From Aspidiotus rigidus (lineage: Eukaryota > Arthropoda > Insecta > Hemiptera > Diaspididae): a DNA stretch of 64,000 nt. The stretch lies in the NCBI GenBank assembly GCA_035079385.1, contig JAVHKY010000028.1, positions 3,162,001 to 3,226,000 on the forward strand, given 5' to 3'. Positions 34,179 through 45,024 of this stretch are shown here, in pieces (within the stretch, counting starts at the first letter, position 1; every line of letters starts with the position of its first letter). The notes under the pieces are model-generated. The model searched no databases, had not been told where the DNA came from, and saw nothing but the letters and a program-made list of their open reading frames with translations. A program made the position numbers and the translations under genes.

Positions 34179-34964
34179 CCAAGTTATTGTGACGTCACTT
34201 ATTGCTAACTGCCTACCAACAAAGCGCGAAGGCCGCAAATCACGCGGGAACACGCTTCAAAAACCCTTGAATATCGTTTTTTGGACCTATCACGTTATCA
34301 ATTGCCATAAGAAATACACTGGAACGAAGAATTAAAAATTGAGAGGACGGAAATTTTAACTTTAATTTCAATTTTGAGGGCACTGCCGTCTCTTAATAAT
34401 AACCAATACAAAAACGCTGACGTTTCGAGGATCACAGTCCTCATCTTCAGAGCGTTAGAGGTATACTGAAAAAACAGTAAACATATACAAAATACGGATA
34501 CAAAAGTTCAATGATCTAGAAACGACAAGACAATCACCGGTGACGTAATGCAAGTAGTACCGTTTTCAGTATACCTCTAACGCTCTGAAGATGAGGACTG
34601 TGATCCTCGAAACGTCAGCGTTTTTGTATTGTTTATTATTAAGAGACGGCAGTGCCCTCAAAATTAAAATTAAAGTTACACTGGAACGTTTGAATTATTA
34701 GAAATAAATGAGCGATAACGTATTTATATTCTGAATTAGGTATGTAGTTCTCAAGTATTCAAAAACGTATCTGCGGTTCTTTATTCACTTCTTGTTTTCA
34801 AATCTGAACAAAGATCAAACCATTCCTGGGTATTTTTTATGGAACATTTTCTTGTTCACAATTCTGGTTGGTAATGTAGGGTAAGAACAATTTTAAGCAG
34901 GCTATGGGGTACGTTGAGGTTGACGGATGTAGAGCTTTCGAGTTTTGACGTCACAATAACTTGG
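34179..34964. repeat. 19-bp inverted repeat centred on GACGTCA, flanking the foldback
   Basis: CCAAGTTATTGTGACGTCA at 34179-34197 is perfectly inverted at 34946-34964. It brackets the foldback at 34353-34677, so it may be the terminal repeat of a larger, older element, or chance plus the palindromic core. Confidence 0.45.
34353..34677. repeat. Foldback element with ~118-bp arms and hammerhead-like motif
   Basis: The arms 34353-34471 and 34561-34677 are reverse complements with only a few mismatches, around a 90-bp loop. The 12-mer TACACTGGAACG lies at 34315-34326 and again at 34677-34688, which may be a target duplication. Each arm contains CTGAAGATGAGGACTGTGAT followed by CCTCGAAACGTC. It can fold as an outer AACGCT/AGCGTT stem and an inner GAGGA/TCCTC stem, joined by CTGAAGA and GAAAC strands. 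Such arrangements resemble degenerate hammerhead ribozymes of Penelope-like element ends, but stem III is missing. Confidence 0.75.
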
Positions 34965-35464
34965 TTGATTTCCCATAAGAAATAATAGTGTTTCACAAAT
35001 TGATCAATCTTTCTAATATATAACGTAAACAAGGAACTGGAGATCCATTTCCATCTTTAGAAAGGATCTTAATTCACGAAAACAAACTCCCGGTTCCGTA
35101 CGTGCGACTCATTGTTTAGTTATTGATCGATTTCTAGAACGCTACTTTTTCTTATATGCCATAAAAAATCGTGTCTTGTAAACAAAGAATAAGGAAATTC
35201 AGCAAGCAGATTGTATACTTTTTTTGTCGGGATTGGCAGCCGTGACGTTAGCAGTGAATGCTCCTATTCCAATCAGATTCTCTGCGGAACAGGGTTGCGA
35301 AGTTTTAAACAATCGTGCAGAGAGAGAGAAACATTTTAAAATGTACGAAGAAAAAAAAAAAGAAAAACTGTAATCCATCTGACAGGTTGATTTTCCAATC
35401 AAAGTAAAGGTGAAAACATTCTTCAACATTCACAAGCTAAAGTAAACGTTTTCTGTTGAAAACG

Positions 35465-36797
35465 TGTTTGAAACACACAAAAAAGTCGAGATTGTGTTCT
35501 AAATAGAAATTTGAAATTTGTTTAGTGCAAGTTTTTTTTTTTTGAAATTTGTTTCTTCAATACATTAAAAACCTTGTTTTTTATTCCCTATTTTTCATTA
35601 TTATGCTATCATTAGGCTTCACTAAAAATTGATGTTTAAAAATTTTTCCAGGGTTGAAAAAGTAAAAGAAAGAAAAAAAAAAAAAAGTTTGAAACACACA
35701 AAAGAGTCGAAATTGTGTTCTAAACGGAAGTTTAAAATTTGTTTAATACAAGTTTTTTTTTTTGTTGAAATATGTTTTTTCAATACATTAAAAACCTTGT
35801 TTTTTATTCCCTATTTTTCATTATTATGCTATCATTAGGCTACACTAAAAATTGATATTTAAAAATTTTTCCAGGGTGAAAAAGTAAAAAAAAAGAAAAA
35901 AAAAAGTTTGAAACACACAAAAGAGTCGAGATTGTGTTCTAAACGAAAATTTAAAATTTGTTTAATACAAGTTTTTTTTTTTTTTAAATTTGGTTTTTCA
36001 ATACAATAAAAATCTTGTTTTTTCTTCCCTATTTAGTATTTTTCATTATTATGCTATCATTGGGCTTCACTAAAAATTGATGTTTAAAAATTTTTCCAGG
36101 GTTGAAAAAGTAAAAGAAAGAAAAAAAAAAAAAGTTTGAAACACACAAAAGAGTCGAAATTGTGTTCTAAACAGAAATTTAAAATTTGTTTAATACAAGT
36201 TTTTTTTTTTGTTGAAATATGTTTTTTCAATACAATAAAAACCTTGTTTTTTATTCCCTATTTTTCATTATTATGCTATCATTAGGCTTCACTAAAAATT
36301 GATATTTAAAAATTTTTCCAGGGTGAAAAAGTAAAAAAAAGAAAAAAAAAAAGTTTGAAACACACAGAAGAGTCGAGATTGTGTTCTAAACTAAAATTTA
36401 AAATTTGTTTAATACAAGTTTTTTTTTTTTTTTAAATTTGGTTTTTCAATACAATAAAAATCTTGTTTTTTCTTCCCTATTTTTCATTATTATGCTATCA
36501 TTAGGCTTCACTAAAAATTGATGTTTAAAAATTTTTCCAGGGTTGAAAAAGTAAAAGAAAAAAAAAAAAAAAAAGTTTGAAACACACAAAAGAGTCGAAA
36601 TTGTGTTCTAAACGGAAATTTAAAATTTGTTTAGTACAAGTTTTTTTTTTTTTAAATTTGTTTTTTCAATACAATAAAAATCTTGTCTTTTATTCTCTAT
36701 TTTTCATTATTATGCTATCATTAGGCTTCACTAAAAATTGATGTTTAAAAATTTTTCCAGGGTTGAAAAAGTGAAAAAAAAAAAAAAAAAAAAAAAG
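35465..36797. repeat. Satellite-like tandem array, ~220-bp unit in dimeric higher-order form
   Basis: Six units start with GTTTGAAACACACA at 35465, 35687, 35906, 36134, 36353 and 36575. Each contains GTGTTCTAAAC, a poly-T run, TCAATACA.TAAAAA, a TTATGCTATCATTAGGCTTC block, AATTTTTCCAGGG and a poly-A run. Units 1, 3 and 5 share GAGATTG near the start and GATGTTTAAAAA/GGGTTG near the end. Units 2 and 4 share GAAATTG, GTTGAAATATG and GATATTTAAAAA/GGGTG. Unit 6 starts like the even type and ends like the odd type. The true period is therefore a dimer of about 445 bp. Confidence 0.9.
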
Positions 36798-37055
36798 GGT
36801 ATGTCGTTTGAAACAATGTTTAAAACCAGTATTTAAAACACCTGAAAATGTGTTTCAAACGATAGTTCAAACTTTAAAAATTGTTCTTGAACCATTTGAA
36901 TGATTTAATATGGCCGTAAACAATGTTCGAAACATTTAAAACACGTTTTAAAAAAGGGCTTGAGAACCATAATTAAAAACACATTTTAAACTGAAAAAAA
37001 AACAGGTTTTATGTTGTTGTTGTTTTTTTTTTTTTTTTTTTTTTTTTTTTGCAAC
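36798..37055. repeat. GTTTNAAAC-rich edge of the satellite and poly-T run
   Basis: Beyond the last satellite unit, variants of GTTTGAAAC, GTTTAAAAC and GTTTCAAAC occur about ten times in 180 bp. A poly-T run of some 30 bases follows (37020-37050). The same word opens each satellite unit. Confidence 0.55.
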
Positions 37056-37769
37056 CCTAGTGTGGAAGCTGCGGTTGCAAGCTGTTGGCATGTTGCTTTG
37101 TTATTTCAAAATGTGAACAAAATTTTTGCGAGTCAATTCCCACCAGGATCACGTAGTGTTCAAACAAACGCGAGTATTTCAAAAATGAACAATAATAATA
37201 ATATTATGTTAATCAGTAGTCTTGTTTTATAGAATATAAGTTCTTTACTTTCTATTTCAGGATCACTCATCATTAACATTATCATCATAAGATAGTTTAT
37301 TTTTGAAAATTTGCGACGCTCAGTGAATCATTGTGAGTGAAAGTACCCAACAATTTGACCAACGCACATATTTACTCCCATAACAATAACACAGGGAGCA
37401 AAGACCATTGTCTTCCTATAGTTGGAAAATAAGTATAATTCATTAACAATCTTAAGCTTCCAGAAGTTTGTAAATATCATATTCTGGGATTCTTCAAAAT
37501 TATAAATTCATTTCTTCATCTGCAACATATTTCTCATTTTGAATTACTTATGTAATGATATTTTTACAATGCTAAGGTGAAAAATAGTGAAGGAAAGAAA
37601 GATCAAAGTCAATCGATTAATCTTTTATTACCGCACAGAATTAAAATTTGTACAAGATTGAAGAAACAACAAGGTTTTATAATTAAAACATTGAAAATTG
37701 TAAAATTTGTAAACAATTTGAAAAATAGCGAGGTGCGTTTGCACTAGTTGTGTAATATGTACTATTGCT

Positions 37770-38110
37770 CCAAGCTGTATCAAAAGAAAAGTTGAGAATA
37801 AAAAGTTGGTATTTACAATCTTGAAGCTTCCCTGTGAGTGAAAATTCACTTTGTATTCTTAACTTTTCTTTCATTTTTTGACACCACTACACTGATACCT
37901 GTAGACAAAAGTACCCAATAAGAAGAACATCAGCTTCCAGCAGCTTGATGATTCCCATAAGAATAACATGGGAAATTTTCATCATTATCAGTACCTACTT
38001 CAAAATGAAAGAAAAGTGAAGAATAAAAAGTGAATTTTCACACACAGAAAAGCTTCAAGAATAATATCAACTTTTTATTCTCAACTTTTCTTTCATTTTG
38101 AAGTATTGAT
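37770..38110. repeat. Two related hairpins in tandem
   Basis: AAAGAAAAGTTGAGAATAAA (about 37783) is mirrored by TATTCTTAACTTTTCTTTCA (about 37855). TTCAAAATGAAAGAAAAGTG (about 38001) is mirrored by CTTTTCTTTCATTTTGAAGT (about 38086). The two stems are related in sequence, so a hairpin unit was duplicated or inserted twice. No gene. Confidence 0.6.
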
Positions 38111-39001
38111 GAATGATCGAAAAGTTCCCATACCTAGTAATCTTATGGGAATCGATATGCGGTTGGAAAGAATATCGCTGTTATTGATAGATAATTATGA
38201 CGTAGCTGGAAAATCGGTCTATTGTTGGGTAGTTTTGTTCACTGTCTGTGTGATATGATGTGTTATCAGATCATTCTATCATCGCGCAAGGAGTTTGTTT
38301 ACTTTTTACAGGGAAGCAGGCCTCCAAAAAGCAGGTCTGCACTGAACAAAATCAGTGTTGTTCATTCAATATCTGACGCACAGAGAATTGGTCTATTGAA
38401 AATTGACGAACTCGTAATATTTGTGCTAATTTTCACATTCAATCAAGAACAATCGTGGGAACACAACTAATTATTTTTGTGAGCGCAACTCACAAACAAT
38501 AATAGTATATTACTGTTCGAGCCGCGCAATGAGTTTGATCATAGCACCACCCACGAGCGAAGCGAGTGGAGCTAATCAAATGACTTGCGATATTTCTTAC
38601 ATCGCTGCTTGTACCGTGAGATAGATTTTTGAACAACATACGCCGAAAGCAATTTCTTGATACTTGAATTATTCAATTTTTCAAAATTTCGAGTGTTTTA
38701 TTACAATTCACGGAATCTGTAAATCAATGGAGTCGTTCTTCAAAGAATTAGGTCTTTGTCCGATCAGAACCATTGTTGTTGAGTTTTTTCGCCACTGTTT
38801 TCATGATTCTTATCAGGTGAACGATAAATGCAGTTTTCGCTGTCTAAAAGAAACGTACTTTCGGCGTATGTGGTTAAAAAAAAATAATTCACAATTCATT
38901 CCTCCGAAACTTTCATTCAATAGAAAACAAACTTTAAATCGAACATGATGTAAATTGTGAGTTTTATATAAATATTAAAGTGTTCGACTGCAATCTGCCG
39001 A
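38111..39001. other. No recognisable gene
   Basis: The frames 38222-38470 and 38664-38948 (plus) have no recognisable domain. No clear repeat was seen. Confidence 0.45.
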
Positions 39002-39011
39002 ACCGGAGCAG

Positions 39012-39611
39012 TAAGGTGCGATATGATGTAGGTATAATGGACCGCCATCTTGATTGCAGTAAACGTAAACAGGAGGAAAAACTCCCATAAGAGCCAATGT
39101 TAAATTTCGATAAATTCGTGATTTCCAATGAACGATAACTCGAGATCGGCTCAATAGATTTTTTTGATATTACCTTCATTGGGAAGAAAATTTTATGGAC
39201 AACAAATTATCTTCTCTTCAATTTTTCGCTATAGAAGAATTTTTTTCGGAGTTATCGATTAATAATTGAAACACGTTTTTTCAGCCGTTCTGCTTCTGCG
39301 TAACAAGTGTAGTTGTAAGTAGCCGCTATGTACAACTAAAAAACGTGTTTCAATTATTAATCGATAACTCCGAAAAAAATGCTTCTAGAGAAAAATCAAA
39401 GAGAAGATAATCTGTTGTCCAAACAATTTCCTTTCCAACGAGGGTAATATTAAAAAAATCTATGGTGCCGATCTCGAGTCATCATTCATTGAAAATCACG
39501 AATTTATTGAAATTTAACATTGGCTCTTATGGGAGTTTTTCTGGTGTTTACGTTTTCTGCAATCAAGATGGCGGTCCATTATACCTACATCATATAGCGC
39601 CTTACGCCCTT
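39012..39611. mobile_element. Foldback/MITE with ~270-bp inverted arms and 10-bp flanking repeat
   Basis: The arms 39012-39281 and 39338-39604 are diverged reverse complements around a 56-bp loop. Outer ends are TAAGGTGCGATATGATG and the inverse of TAAGGCGCTATATGATG. Inner ends meet at ACACGTTTTTT/AAAAAACGTGT. ACCGGAGCAG (39002-39011) and ACCGGAGCTG (39612-39621) flank it, a 9-of-10 match in direct orientation. A 9-10 bp duplication with long TIRs is typical of Mutator-like (MULE) elements, so a non-autonomous MULE is the best guess. Mirrored small frames inside are not genes. Confidence 0.75.
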
Positions 39612-39923
39612 ACCGGAGCTGTTGACTGCGCCTCGCGGCTGCAGAGCTGCCGCAACACCTATATTGTAATGCAAGTGAAACTGCTATCAAATCTCATCAA
39701 ATCTTTTTCCTCATGATTGTGGTCGTGCTAGCTCTCATCAGTTTTATGCAACTCGCGTCTTTCTATTGCGCCTGCATTTAGTATCATCTGTTTCTTTTAC
39801 CAATTTTGAGAAATTTCTTCAAGCTGATGTGTTTAAATAATTGTCTAAGAATATCGTATCTTCTTGCGAGTGTTCATTGCAAGAACATAGGTACCTACGT
39901 ACAAGGTTAGATACCCGTATATT

Positions 39924-40421
39924 TTGTTCAAGATATATCGTTTTCCTTTGGTGAGAACGCTGCAAACTAGTTGGATGTTGAAAACAAAGGATCACGAAGA
40001 TAATCAGAATATGAGTCGCGAACCCTACTCAACTGAAATGAGTACCGATACCGTCATATCAAATGGTGACCAATTGAATAATTTAATTGAAACGTTGGCT
40101 GTGAATGATACCAATCCGACCAACACAAGCAGTTCTTCTCATGGATCGAATTCTGAAGTCATGAGCCTCGGGATAGATAATGTTACATCAGATGGTGACC
40201 CATTACTCGTACTTTCGGACAATTTATCTGGTGGAAAATGTACGAATGACAGCAACCCTAGCGAAGGAAATGAGCATACTCCTCAAGATGACTTTAACGG
40301 AGAGAGCAATATTTCAGATGATGATCAAACGCTTGAAACTTCAGATGGTGATTCCGGCGCGTCCGGTTCTGGAAGTAGATTAGACAAATACATACGAGAA
40401 AAACTCAGACCTTTTTACTAA
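39924..40421 (+). CDS. Hypothetical acidic Ser/Thr/Asn/Asp-rich protein or exon
   Basis: The 165-codon frame is rich in Asp, Glu, Ser, Thr and Asn (for example NISDDDQTLETSDGDSG) and ends with a basic tail, SRLDKYIREKLRPFY. I recognise no domain, signal peptide or membrane segment. It lies between two repeats (39.0-39.6 and 40.5 kb) in sequence that shows no other repeat character. The composition is unlike the random frames around it, which tend to be rich in Phe, Ile and Lys. Alternative starts are at 39975 and 40011. The first 15 residues look less acidic, and an AG at 39969-39970 could be a splice acceptor for a 3' exon. It may be a genuine terminal exon or a chance frame. Function unknown. 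Confidence 0.4.
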   Translation: MFKIYRFPLVRTLQTSWMLKTKDHEDNQNMSREPYSTEMSTDTVISNGDQLNNLIETLAVNDTNPTNTSSSSHGSNSEVMSLGIDNVTSDGDPLLVLSDNLSGGKCTNDSNPSEGNEHTPQDDFNGESNISDDDQTLETSDGDSGASGSGSRLDKYIREKLRPFY

Positions 40422-40534
40422 TGTTTTTGAAACTCGAGGATTGGATGCTAAAAATATTGTAACTATTCCCTTTTTTTGCTCTTGCGACTTTTTTTTATCA
40501 ATTCATTAATAACCCTTATAGTTTTTTTTTTTTT

Positions 40535-40618
40535 TTGACATGTTCCATGTCTTTTCTCTCGCCAGACCCCGATTTTGAAACTCGCGAGTACACCCCGCGT
40601 AATAATAATAATCAATAA

Positions 40619-40651
<33 letters not shown>

Positions 40652-41280
40652 CAATGATTGAATAATTATTTAATTATTTAATTAAATAATTAAATAATTA
40701 AATAAATAAATAATTAAATAATTAAATAAATAAATAATTAATAATTAGAAAATCTCTACCCCGTGGGTGATTCAGAAATTCGCGAGTACACCCGCGTAAT
40801 AATAATAAATAATTAATTAATTAATTAATTAATTAATTAAATATTAAATAATTAAATCATTAATTAAATAAATAAATGAATAAATAATTAAATAATTAAT
40901 ATAATTAATAATTAGTAAATCTCTACCCCTTGGGTGATGCAGAAATTCGCGAGTACACCCCGCGTAATACTAATAAATAAATAATTAATTAATTAATTAA
41001 TTATTAAATAATTAAATAAATAGATAAATAAATAAATATTTAAATAATTAATATAATTAAATAATTAAATAAATAAAAAATTAAATAATTAATATAATTA
41101 ATAATTAGAAAATCTCTACCCCTTGGATGATTTGACATGTTCCATGTCTTTTCTCTCGCCAGACCCCGATTTTGAAACTCGCGAGTACACCCCCCCTCCC
41201 CCCCCGTGAAGAGAAATCTCTACCCAGTGGGTGATTCAGAAATTCGCGAGTACACCCCGCGTTATAATAATAATCAATAA

Positions 41281-41329
<49 letters not shown>

Positions 41330-41445
41330 AAATAATTAAATAAATAAATAATTAAATAAATAAATAATTAAATAAATAAATAATTAAATAAATAAATAAT
41401 TAAATAATTAAATAATTGAATAATTAAATAAATAAATAATAAAAT
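40535..41445. repeat. Composite microsatellite array with GACATGTTCC head units
   Basis: A head unit beginning GACATGTTCCATGTCTTTT, with CTCTCGCCAGACCCCGATT and CTCGCGAGTACACCCC, occurs at about 40538 and 41132. Between and after come (TAAA)n and (TTAA)n arrays, broken by AATCTCTACCCC.TGGGTGAT and AATTCGCGAGTACACCCCG. The same composition occurs at 47011-47700. Confidence 0.85.
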
Positions 41446-41538
41446 GACGGCTTCCTTAACGAAGTTAAACGAGGAACGCAGGGAACCTGTTTTATGATTC
41501 GAATGAGATTTGGTATTGAAAATTCAAGGAAGCCTAGA

Positions 41539-41870
41539 TCATATATAGCTCGACAGTCGAAATTTTTCTAAGTCCCCCTTCTATCATATATAGCTCGAGA
41601 GTCGAAATTTTTTCTAAGTCCCCCTCCTATCATATATAGCTCGAGAGTCGAAATTTTTCTAAGTCCCCCTCCTATCATATATGGCTCGAGAGTCGAAATT
41701 TTTCTAAGTCCCCCTCCTGTCATATATAGCTCGAGAGTCGAAATTTTTTCTAAGTCCCCCTCCTATCATATATAGCTCGAGAGTCGAAATTTTTCCAAAT
41801 TCCCTCCTATCATATAATACGGCTCCTAAGTCGAAATTTGTTCAAGTCCCCCTCCTGTCGTATCCATATT
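41539..41870 (+). repeat. 45-bp minisatellite array
   Basis: Seven to eight tandem units read TCATATATAGCTCGAGAGTC, GAAATTTTTCTAAGTCCCCC and TCCTA, with unit lengths of 44-46 bp. Degenerate units continue to about 41975. The same unit is found in scattered copies at 6900-7135, 16010-16140, 21325, 47700-47760, 49890-50130, 54835-54950 and 58290-58400. It thus follows the mobile element rather than marking one locus. Confidence 0.9.
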
Positions 41871-42387
41871 TAAAACAGTTTCCAGGCTTACTACTTTCGT
41901 ACTTGAAATTCCTTCAAGTGCTCTTCTTATCATACATAGCTCAAAAGTTGAAGTTTTTTCAAGTCCGCGAATCCCGGGGTAGCAGCTTGTAGAATCGAGG
42001 CATCTCCTAGTAAGCTTCCTACGAATCATAAGGTCATTGTCTACCTTGACCTGACTCACTCTACAAAGGTGCTTTGACGTAATCTTCACGGAAAGCGGCC
42101 TGACTCAGAGGGATGCGAGTCAAATTTGAAGAACCTGTTCTAGAACACGAACTTGGTTTAGATATTGGAAATTGAATTCAAATTTGGAGTCCAGGAGAAT
42201 CAAGATTTTTCAACTGGTAATCTGTGTTATGAAGGGTTTGTTTAAAACTTTTGGCGTCTCACCGCTCGGCAAGAAACTGACCTAATTTAATGAAGGGGTT
42301 GGACTTGGAAAAATGTTTTCTTTAAAGGCATATATAATTCATGATGGGATGAGGACTTGAAAAATTTTCAACTTTCAAGCTATATAC

Positions 42388-42732
42388 AGGGTGTCTACCC
42401 GGTCAACTCAGTCAGTTAAAGTCAACTTTTTTGAAACATGGTCAACTAAGTCAAGTAAAGTCAACTTTTCTATCCGTAGGTCTACTAAAAAGTCCAAAAA
42501 TGCAGAATGTTTTTCACATGTCTTCCTATAGGCACAATATCAAGGTATGATCAACAAACTTCACACTTTTCTCAATTAAATAGTAATTCTTGCAAACGAA
42601 TAAAAAAATACCGAAATTACGATATTAGTTTGGAGGGGGGGGGGGGTGATATTTTTTAGGGTCAAATAAAATATCGAAAAAAGGTCAACTAATGTCAAGT
42701 ATTTCCATTTTTCAATTCTGGTAGACACCCTG
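42388..42732. mobile_element. MITE with 13-bp perfect TIR (CAGGGTGTCTACC)
   Basis: CAGGGTGTCTACC at 42388-42400 is exactly inverted at 42720-42732, giving a 345-bp element. ATATA flanks both sides (42383-42387 and 42733-42737), a possible 5-bp duplication in AT-rich context. The subterminal parts repeat GTCAACT and AAGTCAA words. No coding capacity. The superfamily is uncertain. Confidence 0.85.
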
Positions 42733-43398
42733 ATATATGACAGGAGAGGACTTAGAAAAATTTAGATTCTTCGAGACTCCAATAATTATGAATTCTATTA
42801 TTCTCAATACCAAAACCAATTCGATCCATATTTCTGAAAATAGCATAAGTTGAAACTCTTCCCAGTGCAACTCCTTCGGTAGTTGAAATTCTCCAAGTCC
42901 TCTCGTTTCATGAGAATCTGATGGTCGCAAGTTTTCTTAATCACGTACGTGGGAAAAAGGGAAAATGTTTTCTTAGTGCCTAATCAGATACGTAGATAGA
43001 TAAGTTTATCTCCAGACGCCGAGTGTTTCAAAAAAGACCTCCCAAAGAACAGGTCTTATGTTGAAATTTCGACCTCCGACGGAGTTGGACTCGGAAAAAT
43101 TTCGAAAATGATAGAATTTCGACTTCTAAGGTGGGAACAAGAAAGAGGCAAAAATTCAGGTTATTCAATTTTAGTAAACATTTTGTGCCGGCCATAAAAA
43201 GAAATAGTTAAGACGTGACGTAGACTTGAAATGATTTGGACTTTCAAGGTATGCATATTTTTCCTTCCCTTTTTGGCATTGGAAGTGGGACTCCAAGAAA
43301 GGCGACAATCATACTGTATGAGGGTGGGAGACTTGAAGACTCAGGAAAATTTCGACTTTTGTTGACTTCAATTCTAAATTCAATTCTTGGGGGTATCT

Positions 43399-43515
43399 TA
43401 CAATGAACAAAAGTTGGCAACGAAGAACGAATAACAGGCAATCCAGTGATCAGATCTCAAACACCATTGGCCCATTATATATCAGTTTTCTCGTTGCCAA
43501 CTTTCGTTCATTGTA
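43399..43515. repeat. Short hairpin MITE-like element (25-bp arms)
   Basis: TACAATGAACAAAAGTTGGC and on to AACGA (43399-43423) is mirrored at 43491-43515 with one mismatch, around a 67-bp loop. It is too short to code. Confidence 0.75.
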
Positions 43516-43580
43516 GGGGACCGCAATCAAATTGGTACAGGTTCCCTGAATTCCTCTTTAGTGTCATTAAGGTGGCCGTT

Positions 43581-45024
43581 GTTTTTTAGTCCTCCTCCTG
43601 ACATACATGCAAGCTCAATCGCCCCCCCCTCCTCCTCATATACATTAGTTGAAGGTCGGGCACTCGTATTTTCCCTGCATTTGTTGGCGTTAAATGTTCG
43701 AATTATCTTAAGCCAGCACTAGTGTAACTATCCTAACTTAAATTCTAGTCTACATACATATCGAATAATCTCTCAGAGGATTTGGGTGGGACTTCGGGTT
43801 CGCAATGGATGGATTAACGATGGGCCAAAGATGAAACTGCAGTTCGCCGACAGCTAACGAGGCAGTCACGCTCACTCTCGCGAGACTCATTTTCCTCCTC
43901 TTTTTTTCTTCTTCGCCATTTCTTACAAAATACGATTATCACCTGGCAAAGGAAGAGTGTACGAGATTTCGTTTTATTAGAATATATACCACTATTATTT
44001 ACTTTCGTATATTTTACTCGCCTGTGCGTACATGTCTAGCGCAATGGAGGTTGTGGTACCGTTTTAAATTACATTCCAATAAAGGGAATTAATTGACCAA
44101 CCGACGATGTTGATAACGAATGGAACACGATACGAGTTCGAAATCCTACTCGTTTAATTGGGTATATATTCGGGATTTTACAACCTAAATAAAGCAGTTA
44201 AATTTGAATCGGAATATCTCTAATGAAATATCCGAAGGATCTGTTCGTTGGGTACACGCAGACTGCGCACTCGGACATCGATAAATTAATAATAAGGCTT
44301 TTTTCTCCTCATTTATTCTCGCAGCCGGGTTTCTGTGGTACGTGTATAAGTTGCATGTCTCTCGTTATCATTCGGTCTTCCTTCTCTCGTCAGCTTTGTC
44401 TTCTCTCGCGTATACATATACGATTTGTGTTTACGCGTTATTACATCAAATCCAGCGCGGAATCAGATAACGCGACGAGTCGATTTAAATAAGTGAAGAT
44501 GAGCAATAGACATCGGGACAGAATACGAGAAAATACAAATATGTTTACGAAAAAATAAAAATAGAAGCGCATTCTGAAACGAGGGGAAAAAATCTCGGTA
44601 CGATAGTATCGATATAAATTAACGGTCCCGGTAGCCGATAATCGCAAACTTTCGACGGTCTCCTTTTTCTTTCTGGGTTGCTACTCAGAATATCGGTAGC
44701 TGTTAACTGAAACAGAAATCAATCGTTGGTCCTAATTATGAGAACTAAATTCTTTTTTTATAGGTCGTCTCGAAGTGAATGTGTTGTATTGTAGTTCAAG
44801 ATATCGTAGTGAGGGTAATCTAACTTTCGATCTTGATATCGTTTCAAAAATCTTCATTTTCTTCTCCCAATTCACCTATTAATGCTCTATTACTATCGAG
44901 ACTCTTGATTTTGGAGTTTTACCTAGTTTTTACTGGTGCACGTATTTGATTCTTGAATAGATTCTCGCTGTTGTTACTCTTCGATTGTTAATTGGATAGC
45001 ACGGGGCTTGCAAATTTCTATTAG
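43581..45024. other. No recognisable gene
   Basis: CpG-containing unique DNA. The 89-codon frame at 44223-44492 has no recognisable domain. No shared repeats were noticed apart from minisatellite traces near 43600. Confidence 0.45.

Larger units (their letters stand above)
41446..43580. mobile_element. TIR/minisatellite element, long copy, with two nested elements
   Basis: Left end GACGGCTTCCTTAACGAAGT and on to CAGGGAACCTGTTTTATG (41446-41496). The right end (43536-43580) is its diverged reverse complement, with ACAGGTTCCCTG, TCATTAAGG and GCCGTT in the mirrored order. This shows the family has true TIRs of about 45 bp. The interior holds the minisatellite (41539-41870), a CAGGGTGTCTACC MITE (42388-42732) and a short hairpin (43399-43515). 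No protein-coding region was recognised, so it is non-autonomous. Confidence 0.7.

Noticed and set aside
41539..41975. Regularly spaced repeats as a CRISPR array
   Set aside because: The whole 45-bp unit repeats without unique spacers, and the context is a eukaryotic transposon.
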